A stretch of 64,000 bases of DNA from Flavobacterium oncorhynchi (lineage in GTDB: Bacteria > Bacteroidota > Bacteroidia > Flavobacteriales > Flavobacteriaceae). A program made the translations under genes and the position numbers. Below are positions 34,787 through 43,127 of the stretch, piece after piece. Position 1 is the stretch's first letter; the number at the start of each line of letters is the position of its first letter. Below the pieces are notes generated by a model. The model was not told where the DNA came from. It worked only from the letters and a program-made list of their open reading frames with translations, and made no database searches. The stretch spans positions 1 to 64,000 of the forward strand of contig NZ_MUHA01000022.1 of NCBI RefSeq assembly GCF_002217355.1, given 5' to 3'.

Positions 34787-35428
34787 ATGCATTTTATTTC
34801 ACAAGATCTAGAAGATTATATCGAACAACATTCTGAAAACGAACCAGAATTACTGGCGAAACTCAATAAAGAAACGTATCAGAAAATACTTTTACCGCGA
34901 ATGCTGAGCGGGCATTTTCAAGGCCGTGTTTTGAGTATGCTCTCTAAATTGATCCGTCCGGTTAATATTCTTGAAATTGGAACTTACACGGGGTATGCCG
35001 CTTTATGCTTGTGCGAAGGAATGCAGGAAAACGGACAATTGCATACTATTGATATTAAAGAAGAATTAATTGATTTTCAGCGTAAATATTTTGATGCATC
35101 TCCTTGGGGAAACCAAATTTTTCAGCATTTAGGAGAAGCAATTGATATTATTCCCACTTTAGATGTAAAGTTTGATTTAGTTTTTATTGATGCTGATAAA
35201 GAAAACTATCTTAATTACTGGGAAATGATAGTACCAAAAATGAATAAAGGCGGTATTATTTTATCAGATAATGTTTTATGGAGCGGTAAAGTACTAGAAC
35301 CCGTTCATCCTAATGATGTGAGTACAAAAGTGCTTTTAGAATATAATCTACACTTAAAAAATGATCCAAGAGTAGAAACGGTTTTACTACCAATTCGTGA
35401 TGGATTGACGGTTTCGAGAGTATTGTAG
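34787..35428 (+). CDS. Class I SAM-dependent O-methyltransferase
   Basis: The 213-residue protein matches the caffeoyl-CoA/catechol O-methyltransferase family. It has motif I EIGTYTGYAALCL near residues 65-77, the segment FDLVFIDADKENYLNYW containing metal-binding Asp residues, and GGIILSDNVLWSGKVL. It is cytoplasmic, with no signal. The methyl acceptor is unknown. It is preceded by its own -7 box and followed by a large nested palindrome. Confidence 0.9.
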   Translation: MHFISQDLEDYIEQHSENEPELLAKLNKETYQKILLPRMLSGHFQGRVLSMLSKLIRPVNILEIGTYTGYAALCLCEGMQENGQLHTIDIKEELIDFQRKYFDASPWGNQIFQHLGEAIDIIPTLDVKFDLVFIDADKENYLNYWEMIVPKMNKGGIILSDNVLWSGKVLEPVHPNDVSTKVLLEYNLHLKNDPRVETVLLPIRDGLTVSRVL

Positions 35429-35431
35429 ATT

Positions 35432-35695
35432 TTTTAGCTTCTAAGATTCTGAGGTGCTTAGGTACTAAGGGTTTTAAACCTAAAATTATATTATTACTGA
35501 ATTGCCTCTAGCTTTAGCTGGAGATATATAGAGTTTAAAAGTAAAAAAGGCTTTAGCCAAAATACTGCTGAGTATTTGGCTAAAGCCTTTTTATTTTTCT
35601 CCATAAAAAAACCTCCAGTTAAAACCGGAGGCAATTTATAAAATCTATATTAAAACCCTTAGTACCTAAGCACCTCAGAATCTTAGCATCTTAAA
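35432..35695. repeat. Three-layer nested palindromic element (about 260 bp)
   Basis: The outer arms 35441-35477 and 35650-35686 are a perfect 37-bp inverted repeat. Inside, 35500-35522 and 35613-35636 form a second, imperfect pair (AATTGCCTC...CTGGAG). At the centre, 35544-35566 and 35571-35592 form a third pair (AAAAAGGCTTTAGCCA). No reading frame is supported. The element fills the gap between the convergent O-methyltransferase and PAP2 genes, so it may also end transcription from both sides. It resembles a non-autonomous mobile palindrome. Confidence 0.85.
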
Positions 35696-35701
35696 ATAAA
35701 T

Positions 35702-36265
35702 CTATCCTGGAAAATATTGCGGTTTTAATCTTCGGTAAGCTAAATAAATCAAGAAACCAAAAAGAGCTCCAAAGAAATACCCCGTTAGAATATCACCTGG
35801 ATAATGCAATCCTAAATAAATTCGGCTGTAAGCAAAAACTAAAGGCCATAAGAACAAGAAGCCTAAATACTTGAAATGGCGTTTTAAAACCAAATACAAG
35901 AAAGTAGCAACTGCCATTGTGTTTGCTGCGTGTCCTGAGAAAAAGCTGAATGATTTTCTAACCTGAACAACTCTAATAATTGAATTGATATTAGGATTAT
36001 TACAAGGACGTAAACGCTGAAATGTATGTTTGAATAAATTAGTAGTTTGATCTGTAAACGCAATTAAAACTGCAATAAAAAGCAGTAAATACAAGGTTTG
36101 CTTTCCTCCAATTTTTTTATAAATAAGATAAAACATTAATAAAAATAATGGAGTCCAATACAATTGATTGGTAATAATCAGCCAAAGTTTATCGTAAGTT
36201 TCAGAACCAAGTCCGTTTAGATATACTAATAAATTTACATCTAATTCTTGTATTTTTTCAAGCAT
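35702..36265 (-). CDS. PAP2-family membrane phosphatase
   Basis: The 187-residue membrane protein has about five to six helices and the three PAP2 phosphatase motifs. These are FQRLRPCNNPN (K/R-x6-RP type), FFSGHAAN (PSGH type with catalytic His) and SRIYLGLHYPGD (SR-x5-H-x3-D). Members remove phosphate from lipid phosphates such as undecaprenyl pyrophosphate or phosphatidic acid; which one cannot be told, although an undecaprenyl-PP role would suit cell-wall synthesis. Its start lies just after the tatA stop (1-bp gap), so the two are co-transcribed. Confidence 0.9.
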   Translation of the reverse strand: MLEKIQELDVNLLVYLNGLGSETYDKLWLIITNQLYWTPLFLLMFYLIYKKIGGKQTLYLLLFIAVLIAFTDQTTNLFKHTFQRLRPCNNPNINSIIRVVQVRKSFSFFSGHAANTMAVATFLYLVLKRHFKYLGFLFLWPLVFAYSRIYLGLHYPGDILTGYFFGALFGFLIYLAYRRLKPQYFPG

Positions 36266-36266
36266 A

Positions 36267-36614
36267 TTATCTTTGACGTTTTACTGGTCCTGAAATTGAA
36301 TCTATATCTTCTTTTACTTTATCGATTTCTGTTGCTGTATCTCCAAGCAGATTACCAGTATCTCCTAATATATTTGATTTCGCATCATTTATCTGCGCAT
36401 TAATATTACCTGTTATATCAGTCAAAGACTTTGCATCAAGTCCATTAGCTTCAGCTCCTTTTTGAATTTCACTTTTAATATCGTTGGTTGCATTTTTTAA
36501 CTGAGCCATTGCTTTACCCATAGTACGAGCAATTTCAGGCACTTTATCAGAACCAAAAAGCATTAAAACTATAAACAGTATGAAAATTAATTCTCCTCCT
36601 CCTATACCAAACAT
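36267..36614 (-). CDS. tatA: Twin-arginine translocase subunit TatA/TatE
   Basis: The 115-residue protein begins MFGIGGGELIFILFIVLMLFGSDKVPEIAR: a short N-terminus, one membrane helix, the F-G hinge, then an amphipathic helix, which is the TatA/B plan. A charged tail rich in Asp, Lys and Asn follows. A longer frame exists using GTG at 36638, but it overlaps the -7 box at 36636-36643, so the ATG at 36614 is the likely start. It forms the pore of the Tat pathway for folded proteins. TatB is an alternative name because the tail is long. No tatC is nearby. Confidence 0.87.
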   Translation of the reverse strand: MFGIGGGELIFILFIVLMLFGSDKVPEIARTMGKAMAQLKNATNDIKSEIQKGAEANGLDAKSLTDITGNINAQINDAKSNILGDTGNLLGDTATEIDKVKEDIDSISGPVKRQR

Positions 36615-36635
36615 AACTTTTATTTTTGTGTGCCA

Positions 36636-36643
36636 CAAAGATA
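36636..36643 (-). promoter_or_regulatory. -7 box (TATCTTTG) of tatA-PAP2
   Basis: The minus strand reads TATCTTTG, an exact TAnnTTTG match, 22 bp before the tatA ATG. Its position argues against the upstream GTG start. Confidence 0.6.
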
Positions 36644-36678
36644 TTAAATTTTGCAGCTTGCCGTTTTAAAATTTCCTT

Positions 36679-36707
36679 AAAAAAAAAGACTCTTTTCAGA
36701 GTCTTTT
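36679..36707 (-). terminator. Terminator of the M1 peptidase gene
   Basis: A 10-bp stem (AAAAGACTCT and complement) with a 4-nt loop is followed on the minus strand by nine T residues, just past the peptidase stop codon. Confidence 0.85.
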
Positions 36708-36717
36708 AGCTTTATTC

Positions 36718-38955
36718 TTAGTCAAACTTTGACTTTTGTTCTATTTTTGGCCAAGAATTATTCGTTACATCAATATCAGCGGTTAATAATTTTGGATCTA
36801 TCTGAATACTTTTTATTGCTTTTGAAACTGCATAAACTTTCTTAGCTGTATCATTGTTTTTTCTCCAAATTTGCGCAGGATATTTGTAATTATCTTTTGT
36901 ACCATCTTCATAAGTTATTTCAACAAGAATTGGCATAATCATACCTCCCGGTTTATTAAACTCAACTTCATAAAAATACTTAGGCGATTTTATGCTTGCT
37001 TTTTCTTCAGCAGTAAATGTTTGATCAACATAATCTGCTAGAGGCTTAATATCCTCAACATCTAATGCTTTTTTCTTAGAAGAACTTACCTCTGCATTAT
37101 CTCCTGAGACTAAATATACAAAAGGACCTTTTTCAAAACCAAAACGGCCTTTTCTAACTTTTACATCTTTAATATCTGCCGTTGGCGTATCAGAAACGTA
37201 ATATTGTTTAACATCTTTAATTCCGATGTCTACAAAATCAGTTGAATAAAACCAACCTCTAAAGAACCAATCTAAATCTACAGCCGAAGCATCTTCCATT
37301 GTTCTAAAGAAATCTTCAGGAGTTGGGTGTTTAAATTTCCATCTGTTTGCATACGTTTTAAAAGCATAATCAAACAGCTCTCTTCCCATAACAACTTCTC
37401 TTAAAATATTAAGACCTGTTGCAGGTTTTCCGTAAGCGTTATTTCCAAATTGGTGAATTGTCTCAGAGTTAGACATAATTGGCTCTAAAAACTTTTGATC
37501 GCCGCTCATGTAAGGAACAATATTTTTTGCAGGTCCACGTCTTGATGGAAAGTTTGGATCTAATTCCTGTTCAGCCAAATATTCTAAAAACGAGTTTAAA
37601 CCTTCATCCATCCAAGTCCATTGACGCTCATCTGAGTTTACAATCATTGGAAAAAAGTTGTGGCCAACTTCATGAATAACCACACCAATCATTCCGTTTT
37701 TAACCTCTTTACTAGTCACCCCGTTTTCATCAGGACGCCCATAATTCCAACAAATCATTGGATATTCCATACCTTGATCCTCTGCAGAAACTGATACTGC
37801 TTTTGGATAAGGATAATCAAAAGTATGTGATGAATAACTTCTTAAAGTATGTGCAACGGTCATTGTAGAAGTTTCTCCCCAAAGCGGATTTGATTCTTTT
37901 GGATAAACAGACTCTGCCATTACAATTTTATTGTTCAATTTTACAGCCATTGCATCATAAATGAATTTTCTTGAAGATGCAATTCCGAAATCACGAACAT
38001 TTTTAGCGCTGAATTTCCAAGTTTTTTTCTTTTCAGAAAATCCTTTTTCAGCGACTTCGGCTTCGGCTTGTGTAACAATTACAACAGGTTTGTCAAATGA
38101 TTTTTGAGCCTGTTCGTAACGTTTAACTTGCTCAGCTGTAAAAACTTCACTTCTATTTGTTAGCTCTCCAGTGGCATCAATTATATGATCTGCAGGAACT
38201 GTAATATTTACATCAAAATTCCCAAAAGGCAGTGCAAATTCGCCACTTCCCCAAAACTGCATATTCTGCCAGCCTTCAACATCATTATATACCGCCATTC
38301 TTGGGTAAAACTGCGCAATTACATATAGTTTATTACCATCTTTTTCAAACAATTCATAACCTGAACGTCCGCCTTCTTTTCTGTAATTATTAATGTTGTA
38401 CCACCATTTTACTGAAAATACAATTTTCTCTCCTGGTTTTAAAGGCGAAACCAAATTAATTCGCATCATAGTTTCATTGATCGTATAAGACATTGCATTT
38501 CCTTTTGCATCTTTTACTTGTTCAATATTAAAACCACGTTCTAAATTTTTCTTTAAATATTTAGTAGAAAAACCTTCAAGCGGTAAAACTTGATTAATTT
38601 TTTCACCTTCAGCCAATGAAGTCTGTGTGTTAGCTTTAGCCTGATTTTGATCTAACTGCACCCATAAATACTCTAAACTATCTGGTGAATTGTTAGAATA
38701 AGTAATCGTTTCATAACCACTTAATTTTGAATTTTTATCATCTAATTCAATATCAATTTTATAATCTGCCTGCTGCTGATAGTATGCTGGTCCGGGCGCA
38801 CCAGATGCTGTACGAAACATATTAGGTGTTGCCAGCAAATCGTACATCTGGCTAAACTTATTTGTATCGTATTTGCCTTGTTGTCTAGGTGCTGTTCCTT
38901 TTTCCTGAGCAATTAACATGGCAGGAAAAATTAATAATAATGAAAGTTTTTTCAT
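36718..38955 (-). CDS. Secreted M1-family (gluzincin) aminopeptidase
   Basis: The 745-residue protein starts with a signal peptide (LLLIFPAMLIAQ). An N-terminal beta-rich domain is followed by the catalytic domain with zinc motif VIHEVGHNF and the downstream Glu in WMDEGLNSFLEY, the HEXXH-x18-E arrangement. The exopeptidase signature GAMEN is replaced by a G-M-E-Y-P segment (DQGMEYPM), as in many Bacteroidota M1 members. The C-terminal part is beta-rich and lacks an obvious type IX sorting domain. It probably degrades peptides in the periplasm or at the surface. It has its own terminator and lies just downstream of the regulatory-domain paralogue operon. Confidence 0.92.
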   Translation of the reverse strand: MKKLSLLLIFPAMLIAQEKGTAPRQQGKYDTNKFSQMYDLLATPNMFRTASGAPGPAYYQQQADYKIDIELDDKNSKLSGYETITYSNNSPDSLEYLWVQLDQNQAKANTQTSLAEGEKINQVLPLEGFSTKYLKKNLERGFNIEQVKDAKGNAMSYTINETMMRINLVSPLKPGEKIVFSVKWWYNINNYRKEGGRSGYELFEKDGNKLYVIAQFYPRMAVYNDVEGWQNMQFWGSGEFALPFGNFDVNITVPADHIIDATGELTNRSEVFTAEQVKRYEQAQKSFDKPVVIVTQAEAEVAEKGFSEKKKTWKFSAKNVRDFGIASSRKFIYDAMAVKLNNKIVMAESVYPKESNPLWGETSTMTVAHTLRSYSSHTFDYPYPKAVSVSAEDQGMEYPMICWNYGRPDENGVTSKEVKNGMIGVVIHEVGHNFFPMIVNSDERQWTWMDEGLNSFLEYLAEQELDPNFPSRRGPAKNIVPYMSGDQKFLEPIMSNSETIHQFGNNAYGKPATGLNILREVVMGRELFDYAFKTYANRWKFKHPTPEDFFRTMEDASAVDLDWFFRGWFYSTDFVDIGIKDVKQYYVSDTPTADIKDVKVRKGRFGFEKGPFVYLVSGDNAEVSSSKKKALDVEDIKPLADYVDQTFTAEEKASIKSPKYFYEVEFNKPGGMIMPILVEITYEDGTKDNYKYPAQIWRKNNDTAKKVYAVSKAIKSIQIDPKLLTADIDVTNNSWPKIEQKSKFD

Positions 38956-39021
38956 AAAAATTTAATGGTAATTTTATCTGGGTGTGAAAATAATAATTAA
39001 TATACTCATTTAACTTATAAA

Positions 39022-39525
39022 TTAGTATTTTAACAATTCTTTCCTTGAAGATCCTGTAAAAAGCACACTCCTTTTAGTTCCAAATGCTGTAATATGTGTA
39101 ATATTCTGCTGTTCAGCATTCCAATCGACCAAAATGGTATTTACAATTTCGATTGTCTTAAACTTTTCAACATCTTTTATTCTCGAATAACACACCAAAA
39201 CATCACCTTCAACCTCTTTAGACAAAAAGACAACTGGTTTTGTTTGTCCGTTTACTTTAATCGTAAAATTTTCAGAAAGATATTTTTTAAGCAAATCAGC
39301 ATCCGCAGGAGTTTCACGCTCTGTACCTACAAATGTTTTTTTATGGTACTTTTTCTCCATACCATTATTCAAATCATCAATAAAAATTCGAGATGTAATT
39401 TGAATCATTTTTTTTTCTGCCGCATATTCAACCTGAAAAACACCTACATAAAACTTATGAAAGGCAAAAGCCGAAAGCGAAAGAAATAATAACCCAAGTA
39501 AAGGATAAACGAACCTTTTTTTCAT
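39022..39525 (-). CDS. DUF6702-like exported protein
   Basis: The 167-residue protein has an N-terminal signal (VYPLLGLLFLSLSAFAFHKFYVG) and a mature part with the KFYVGVFQVEYAAEKKMIQITSRIF pattern that I associate with the DUF6702 family of Bacteroidota. Function is unknown. Its ATG overlaps the stop of the upstream regulatory-domain gene by one base, so it is translationally coupled and is the last gene of that operon before the M1 peptidase. Confidence 0.8.
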   Translation of the reverse strand: MKKRFVYPLLGLLFLSLSAFAFHKFYVGVFQVEYAAEKKMIQITSRIFIDDLNNGMEKKYHKKTFVGTERETPADADLLKKYLSENFTIKVNGQTKPVVFLSKEVEGDVLVCYSRIKDVEKFKTIEIVNTILVDWNAEQQNITHITAFGTKRSVLFTGSSRKELLKY

Positions 39526-40286
39526 TACTGCGGAGAATTCACCTTTTTAAACTCCTTATTTTTATTAATCATAAAATCGATCAATTCAAATTTTTCTTCT
39601 GGCTTAAGATGCCTTTTAGACTCAGGATCATTAGAACAATACATTAAAAACAAATCAATTTCATCTTCTTTCAAACCTAGGGTTTTTGTATAAAAATCTG
39701 ATTTAAAATTGGCTTTAGAATATTCTACAAAAGCAATATCAGATATCACTTCTTCTTTAACTTCTTTATTTTTCGAAAGAAGTTTTTTTACATCCTTAAA
39801 TATTCTAACGAAATCAGTTCCGTATTTAATTGTTTGATCAGAGTACATTACAGTATTCTTTGCTGTAGACTGCTTATCATCTTCAAACTGTATATCAACA
39901 AGAGCCTGTGAGTTTCCGCCTTGAAAAGCTTTAACTTTTAAATCTTTTCGAACCAAAACTTCTTTCAATTCATTGCTTACCAAATCTAAAGGCACTGAAA
40001 AAAGAATTTGAGCACAGTCTTTCTCCGTTAAAACAATTTTCTTTGACTGAAAAGCTAAGCCTGTAAACAACAGCGTATCTTTAGGTCTTGCCATAATGTC
40101 AAACAACCCGCCAGAACCAATAAATGTTCTGATTTTGGCATTTACATTCATAACATAACCGCTTTCTATAGCTAGCGATCCGTTAACAACCTGACCATGC
40201 AAAGAGGTTCTTGAATTATTTTGACCAAACATTACTTGACAAAACAAGCAGATAACAACAATTGTAATTTTATTTTTCATTTTCAA
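39525..40286 (-). CDS. Carboxypeptidase-like regulatory-domain protein, paralogue 3
   Basis: The 253-residue exported protein (signal ending VMFGQ) has an N-terminal domain of carboxypeptidase-regulatory or TonB-plug-like type: LHGQVVNGSLAIESGYVMNVN, then GLFDIMARPKDTLLFTGLAFQSKKIVL. This matches the two upstream paralogues. The C-terminal half differs from them, lacking the GIVP-x-GQK-x-YT-x-AERK block but carrying a related helical end. No catalytic residues are visible. It overlaps its upstream neighbour by 17 bp. It may be a periplasmic or outer-membrane-associated accessory protein, but its function is unknown. Confidence 0.8.
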   Translation of the reverse strand: MKMKNKITIVVICLFCQVMFGQNNSRTSLHGQVVNGSLAIESGYVMNVNAKIRTFIGSGGLFDIMARPKDTLLFTGLAFQSKKIVLTEKDCAQILFSVPLDLVSNELKEVLVRKDLKVKAFQGGNSQALVDIQFEDDKQSTAKNTVMYSDQTIKYGTDFVRIFKDVKKLLSKNKEVKEEVISDIAFVEYSKANFKSDFYTKTLGLKEDEIDLFLMYCSNDPESKRHLKPEEKFELIDFMINKNKEFKKVNSPQ

Positions 40287-40998
40287 GGATTATAAGATAT
40301 TTACGAGCCAAATCAGTAATTAAAAACATGCTCATTGTTTTATTCTTAGTATTCAAAGATACAGCAAATTCAGTATCATCTACACAAAATAATTGAAATC
40401 CTTTAATATCATTAACTGGAATTTTTAATCTTTCAGTATAATAGTTCTCCTCAAAAAGATATTCTATTTTTCTAAAAAGCATCTCTTTTTTCTCCACATT
40501 TATCTCCTTTTTCAGCATTGCAGTCCGCCCCGAAATTCCGTTTAATATCTTATCTACCGATGTAGATGTTGCAGTATACACTTTTCTTTCGGCAGGCGTG
40601 TACGTTTTTTGCCCATGAGGTACAATTCCTAAATTTTCAGCCGTAATACCGTAATTATCATTAACCACAACTTCTTTTAACTCAATTTCTTTTGCTGTCA
40701 TTTTAATCGAAAGCAAACTCAAACTAAGATCAGCAATTGTAATCCGACGTTTTACAGGATCTAAATTTACTGCCGAAAATACCAAAACATCTCCTTCTTT
40801 TACCGAAATTGAAAAACGTCCATCATTGTCAGAAACAGTCGCAATCTGTGTATCATTATTGATAATATTCACACCCCCGATTGGAGTAGACTGCTCAAAT
40901 ATTTGCCCCGAAATCACTTTTCCATTGCCATTTTGTCCAAAACAAATTTGAACAAAGCACATAAAAAAGGTTATATATAAAGTATTACTTAAGTTCAC
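40270..40998 (-). CDS. Carboxypeptidase-like regulatory-domain protein, paralogue 2
   Basis: The 242-residue exported protein has a signal ending at ICFGQ. The N-terminal domain includes ISGQIFEQSTPIGGVNIIN and GRFSISVKEGDVLVFSAVNLDP, the pattern of the carboxypeptidase regulatory-like fold. The second half carries LGIVPHGQKTYTPAERKVYTAT and SGRTAMLKKE, shared almost word for word with paralogue 1. I prefer the GTG start at 40998; a TTG two codons upstream is also open. It overlaps paralogue 1 by 14 bp and paralogue 3 by 17 bp. Confidence 0.8.
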   Translation of the reverse strand: MNLSNTLYITFFMCFVQICFGQNGNGKVISGQIFEQSTPIGGVNIINNDTQIATVSDNDGRFSISVKEGDVLVFSAVNLDPVKRRITIADLSLSLLSIKMTAKEIELKEVVVNDNYGITAENLGIVPHGQKTYTPAERKVYTATSTSVDKILNGISGRTAMLKKEINVEKKEMLFRKIEYLFEENYYTERLKIPVNDIKGFQLFCVDDTEFAVSLNTKNKTMSMFLITDLARKYLIILENEK

Positions 40999-41731
40999 TT
41001 GCAATTATTTCTTTGTATTTTACCGCCAGCTCTCCTAACAAAAACTCTATAGAAGTTTTATTTTTCGAATTCAAAATAGCTGTAAACCTTTCATTATCGA
41101 CAGCATAATATTCAAATCCTTTTACATAGTCTAGCGGAATCTTCAGTCTGTTAACAAAATGATCCATACTAAACATATTCTCCAAAAGCCTCATAAAAGC
41201 TTCTTTCTTTTCGACAGCGACTTCTTTTTTAAGCATTGCTGTGCGGCCCGAAAGAAAATTCATTAAAGGATCAGCAGTCAAACCACCTCCTGGAGCTTTT
41301 AAATCCGTTGCTGTATGCAATTTCCTTTCGGCTGCTGTATATCTTTTTTGCCCTTCTGGAACAATTCCTAAAGAAACAGCATTTATTCTGTCGTATCTCT
41401 TTACAATTACCTCTTGCAATTGATTCATAAGTAAACTCATTTTTACAATAAAATTCAGCTCGGTAAAATCAGCAGCAGACAACAAAACTCTATTTTCTTT
41501 AAATTGTATAGATGAAAAAACAAGCGTATCATCAGCTTTTGCCATAATCGAAAAAGCACCAGAAGCATCTGTAGTAGTCATTGTTTCTGTTTGTGCATTT
41601 ACAACATAAACACCTTCCAAATCATTGGTATTAGCCATAATTTTTCCATTCAAAACAGAGCGTTCTTGATTTTGAGACCACACGTTTTGACTCATAACAG
41701 CAACAAAAAAGCAGACAACTTTTGTAATCAA
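40985..41731 (-). CDS. Carboxypeptidase-like regulatory-domain protein, paralogue 1
   Basis: The 248-residue exported protein has a signal (FFVAVMSQNVWSQ), an N-terminal regulatory-like beta domain (LNGKIMANTNDLEGVYVVN, GAFSIMAKADDTLVFSSIQF) and a C-terminal region containing LGIVPEGQKRYTAAERKLHTAT and SGRTAMLKKE. The C-terminal helix region (LPL-x-YVKGFEYYAVDNERF) is also shared with paralogue 2. It heads an overlapping four-gene minus-strand operon. The N-terminal domain resembles the plug-preceding domain of SusC-like transporters, but no barrel follows, so a stand-alone role is inferred. Confidence 0.8.
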   Translation of the reverse strand: MITKVVCFFVAVMSQNVWSQNQERSVLNGKIMANTNDLEGVYVVNAQTETMTTTDASGAFSIMAKADDTLVFSSIQFKENRVLLSAADFTELNFIVKMSLLMNQLQEVIVKRYDRINAVSLGIVPEGQKRYTAAERKLHTATDLKAPGGGLTADPLMNFLSGRTAMLKKEVAVEKKEAFMRLLENMFSMDHFVNRLKIPLDYVKGFEYYAVDNERFTAILNSKNKTSIEFLLGELAVKYKEIIASELK

Positions 41732-41894
41732 AATAAAAAATCTTAGAATTTTATTAAAAAGGTAAAAATATCCTAATGTATTCCAAATTTAATATTAATG
41801 AGTTGGTAAAAATATGTTAATTAACCAAAGTTAAACACACTCAGAAAGCTAGATTTTTAATACCTTTAACATACAAAATCAGAGTTTAAAAATT

Positions 41895-42602
41895 ATGAAA
41901 AGCATTATCATTGCAAGCACCTCTACTTTACACGAAGGCAGCTATTTAGAATACTTATTACCGACATTACAAATACATTTTAAAAACTGTAAAAGCATTT
42001 TATTTATTCCGTACGCACGTCCCGGCGGAATTTCTCATGACGAATACACACAAAAAGCCGCGCAGGCTTTTGCATCAATCAATATAAAACTGCAAGGAAT
42101 TCATGAATTTGAAAGTCCAGAAAGCGCCTTAAAAAATGCTGAAGGAATATTTACAGGCGGGGGAAATACTTTTTTACTTGTTACACAATTGTACAAAAAC
42201 AACATTATGCAATTGCTTTCTGAAACTGTAAAAAATGGAACTCCATATCTTGGAACAAGCGCCGGAAGCAACATATGCGGACTATCTATGCAGACAACTA
42301 ACGATATGCCAATTATTTATCCTCCAAGCTTTCAAACTTTAGGATTAATTCCATTCAACTTAAATCCGCATTATTTAGATCCCGATTTAAACTCTAAACA
42401 TATGGGAGAAACGCGCGAAACAAGAATTAAGGAGTTTCATGCTTTTAATTCAATTCCAGTTTTAGGCTTAAGAGAAGGCAGCTGGCTGGAAGTAAAAGGT
42501 GAAAAAATAACTTTAAAAGGAAGCTTACAGGCTCGTTTATTTTTACAAAACGAAACACCGACAGAACTAGAAACTGAAAGTAATTTAAGTAATTTAAAAT
42601 AA
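41895..42602 (+). CDS. pepE: Dipeptidase E (alpha-aspartyl dipeptidase)
   Basis: PepE is a cytoplasmic S51-family serine peptidase that cleaves Asp-X dipeptides. The family pattern is present: FTGGGNTFLL near residues 87-96, the nucleophile elbow GTSAGSN, and FNLNPHYLDPD with the catalytic His. Length is 235, close to the roughly 230 of the family. It is monocistronic and followed by a palindromic repeat and then a hairpin terminator shared with tRNA-Gly. No signal peptide is seen. Confidence 0.92.
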   Translation: MKSIIIASTSTLHEGSYLEYLLPTLQIHFKNCKSILFIPYARPGGISHDEYTQKAAQAFASINIKLQGIHEFESPESALKNAEGIFTGGGNTFLLVTQLYKNNIMQLLSETVKNGTPYLGTSAGSNICGLSMQTTNDMPIIYPPSFQTLGLIPFNLNPHYLDPDLNSKHMGETRETRIKEFHAFNSIPVLGLREGSWLEVKGEKITLKGSLQARLFLQNETPTELETESNLSNLK

Positions 42603-42605
42603 AGA

Positions 42606-42683
42606 TTCCAATATTTTAAATTCTAAATTCCAAAATTAAAGGAATAAACATAAAATTGGGATTTAGAATTTAGAGTATTAGAA
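42606..42683. repeat. Imperfect inverted repeat (AAATTCTAAATTCC family)
   Basis: Left arm 42606-42636 and right arm 42651-42683 pair imperfectly with modules AAATTCTAAATTCC and GGGATTTAGAATTT. It lies directly after pepE and is of the same type as the elements at 672 and 19294. Confidence 0.65.
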
Positions 42684-42703
42684 TTTACATTTAGTTTAAA
42701 AAC

Positions 42704-42734
42704 AAAAAAGCCTCAAACAATGTTTGAGGCTTTT
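42704..42734. terminator. Bidirectional terminator between pepE and tRNA-Gly
   Basis: The stem AAAAGCCTCAAAC pairs with GTTTGAGGCTTTT, with A/T runs on both ends. It lies directly downstream of the first tRNA on the minus strand. Confidence 0.85.
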
Positions 42735-42738
42735 GAAG

Positions 42739-42811
<73 letters not shown>

Positions 42812-42823
42812 ATTAACAGGGTG

Positions 42824-42831
42824 CAAATATA
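42824..42831 (-). promoter_or_regulatory. -7 box (TATATTTG) of tRNA-Gly copy 1
   Basis: The minus strand reads TATATTTGC 13 bp upstream of the tRNA 5' end, an exact TAnnTTTG match. The same box precedes copy 2 at the same distance. Confidence 0.65.
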
Positions 42832-42883
42832 AACAATTAAATCATTCTAAAAAATAAAAATCAAAAAATTATTTAATTTTGGT

Positions 42884-42916
42884 AAAAAAACCGAAACGAT
42901 TAAATTTCGGTTTTTT
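42884..42916 (-). terminator. Terminator of tRNA-Gly copy 2
   Basis: A 12-bp stem (AAAAAACCGAAA and complement) with an 8-nt loop lies directly after copy 2 on the minus strand and ends in a T-run, so the two tRNA genes are separate transcription units. Confidence 0.8.
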
Positions 42917-42918
42917 AG

Positions 42919-42991
<73 letters not shown>

Positions 42992-43003
42992 ATTACTGTG
43001 GTG

Positions 43004-43011
43004 CAAATATA
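43004..43011 (-). promoter_or_regulatory. -7 box (TATATTTG) of tRNA-Gly copy 2
   Basis: The minus strand reads TATATTTGC 13 bp upstream of the tRNA 5' end, the same arrangement as for copy 1. Confidence 0.65.
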
Positions 43012-43127
43012 GAAAATAAGTTAAGTTCAAAACAAGCTTTTTCGCAAAAAAAATCAACAAAAATCAACATTTAATTATAACACATTTAAAATTAAAAAGT
43101 TATAAAAACAATTATTTTTCAAAAATC

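Noticed and set aside
35432..35695. Nested palindrome read as a CRISPR array or a riboswitch
   Set aside because: The repeats are inverted, not direct, each occurs once per arm, and no cas gene or ligand-binding motif is nearby.
39094..39489. 131-codon plus-strand frame within the DUF6702 gene
   Set aside because: It is antisense to a gene with a signal peptide and operon context; its Phe/Ile/Cys-rich residues are typical of a shadow frame.
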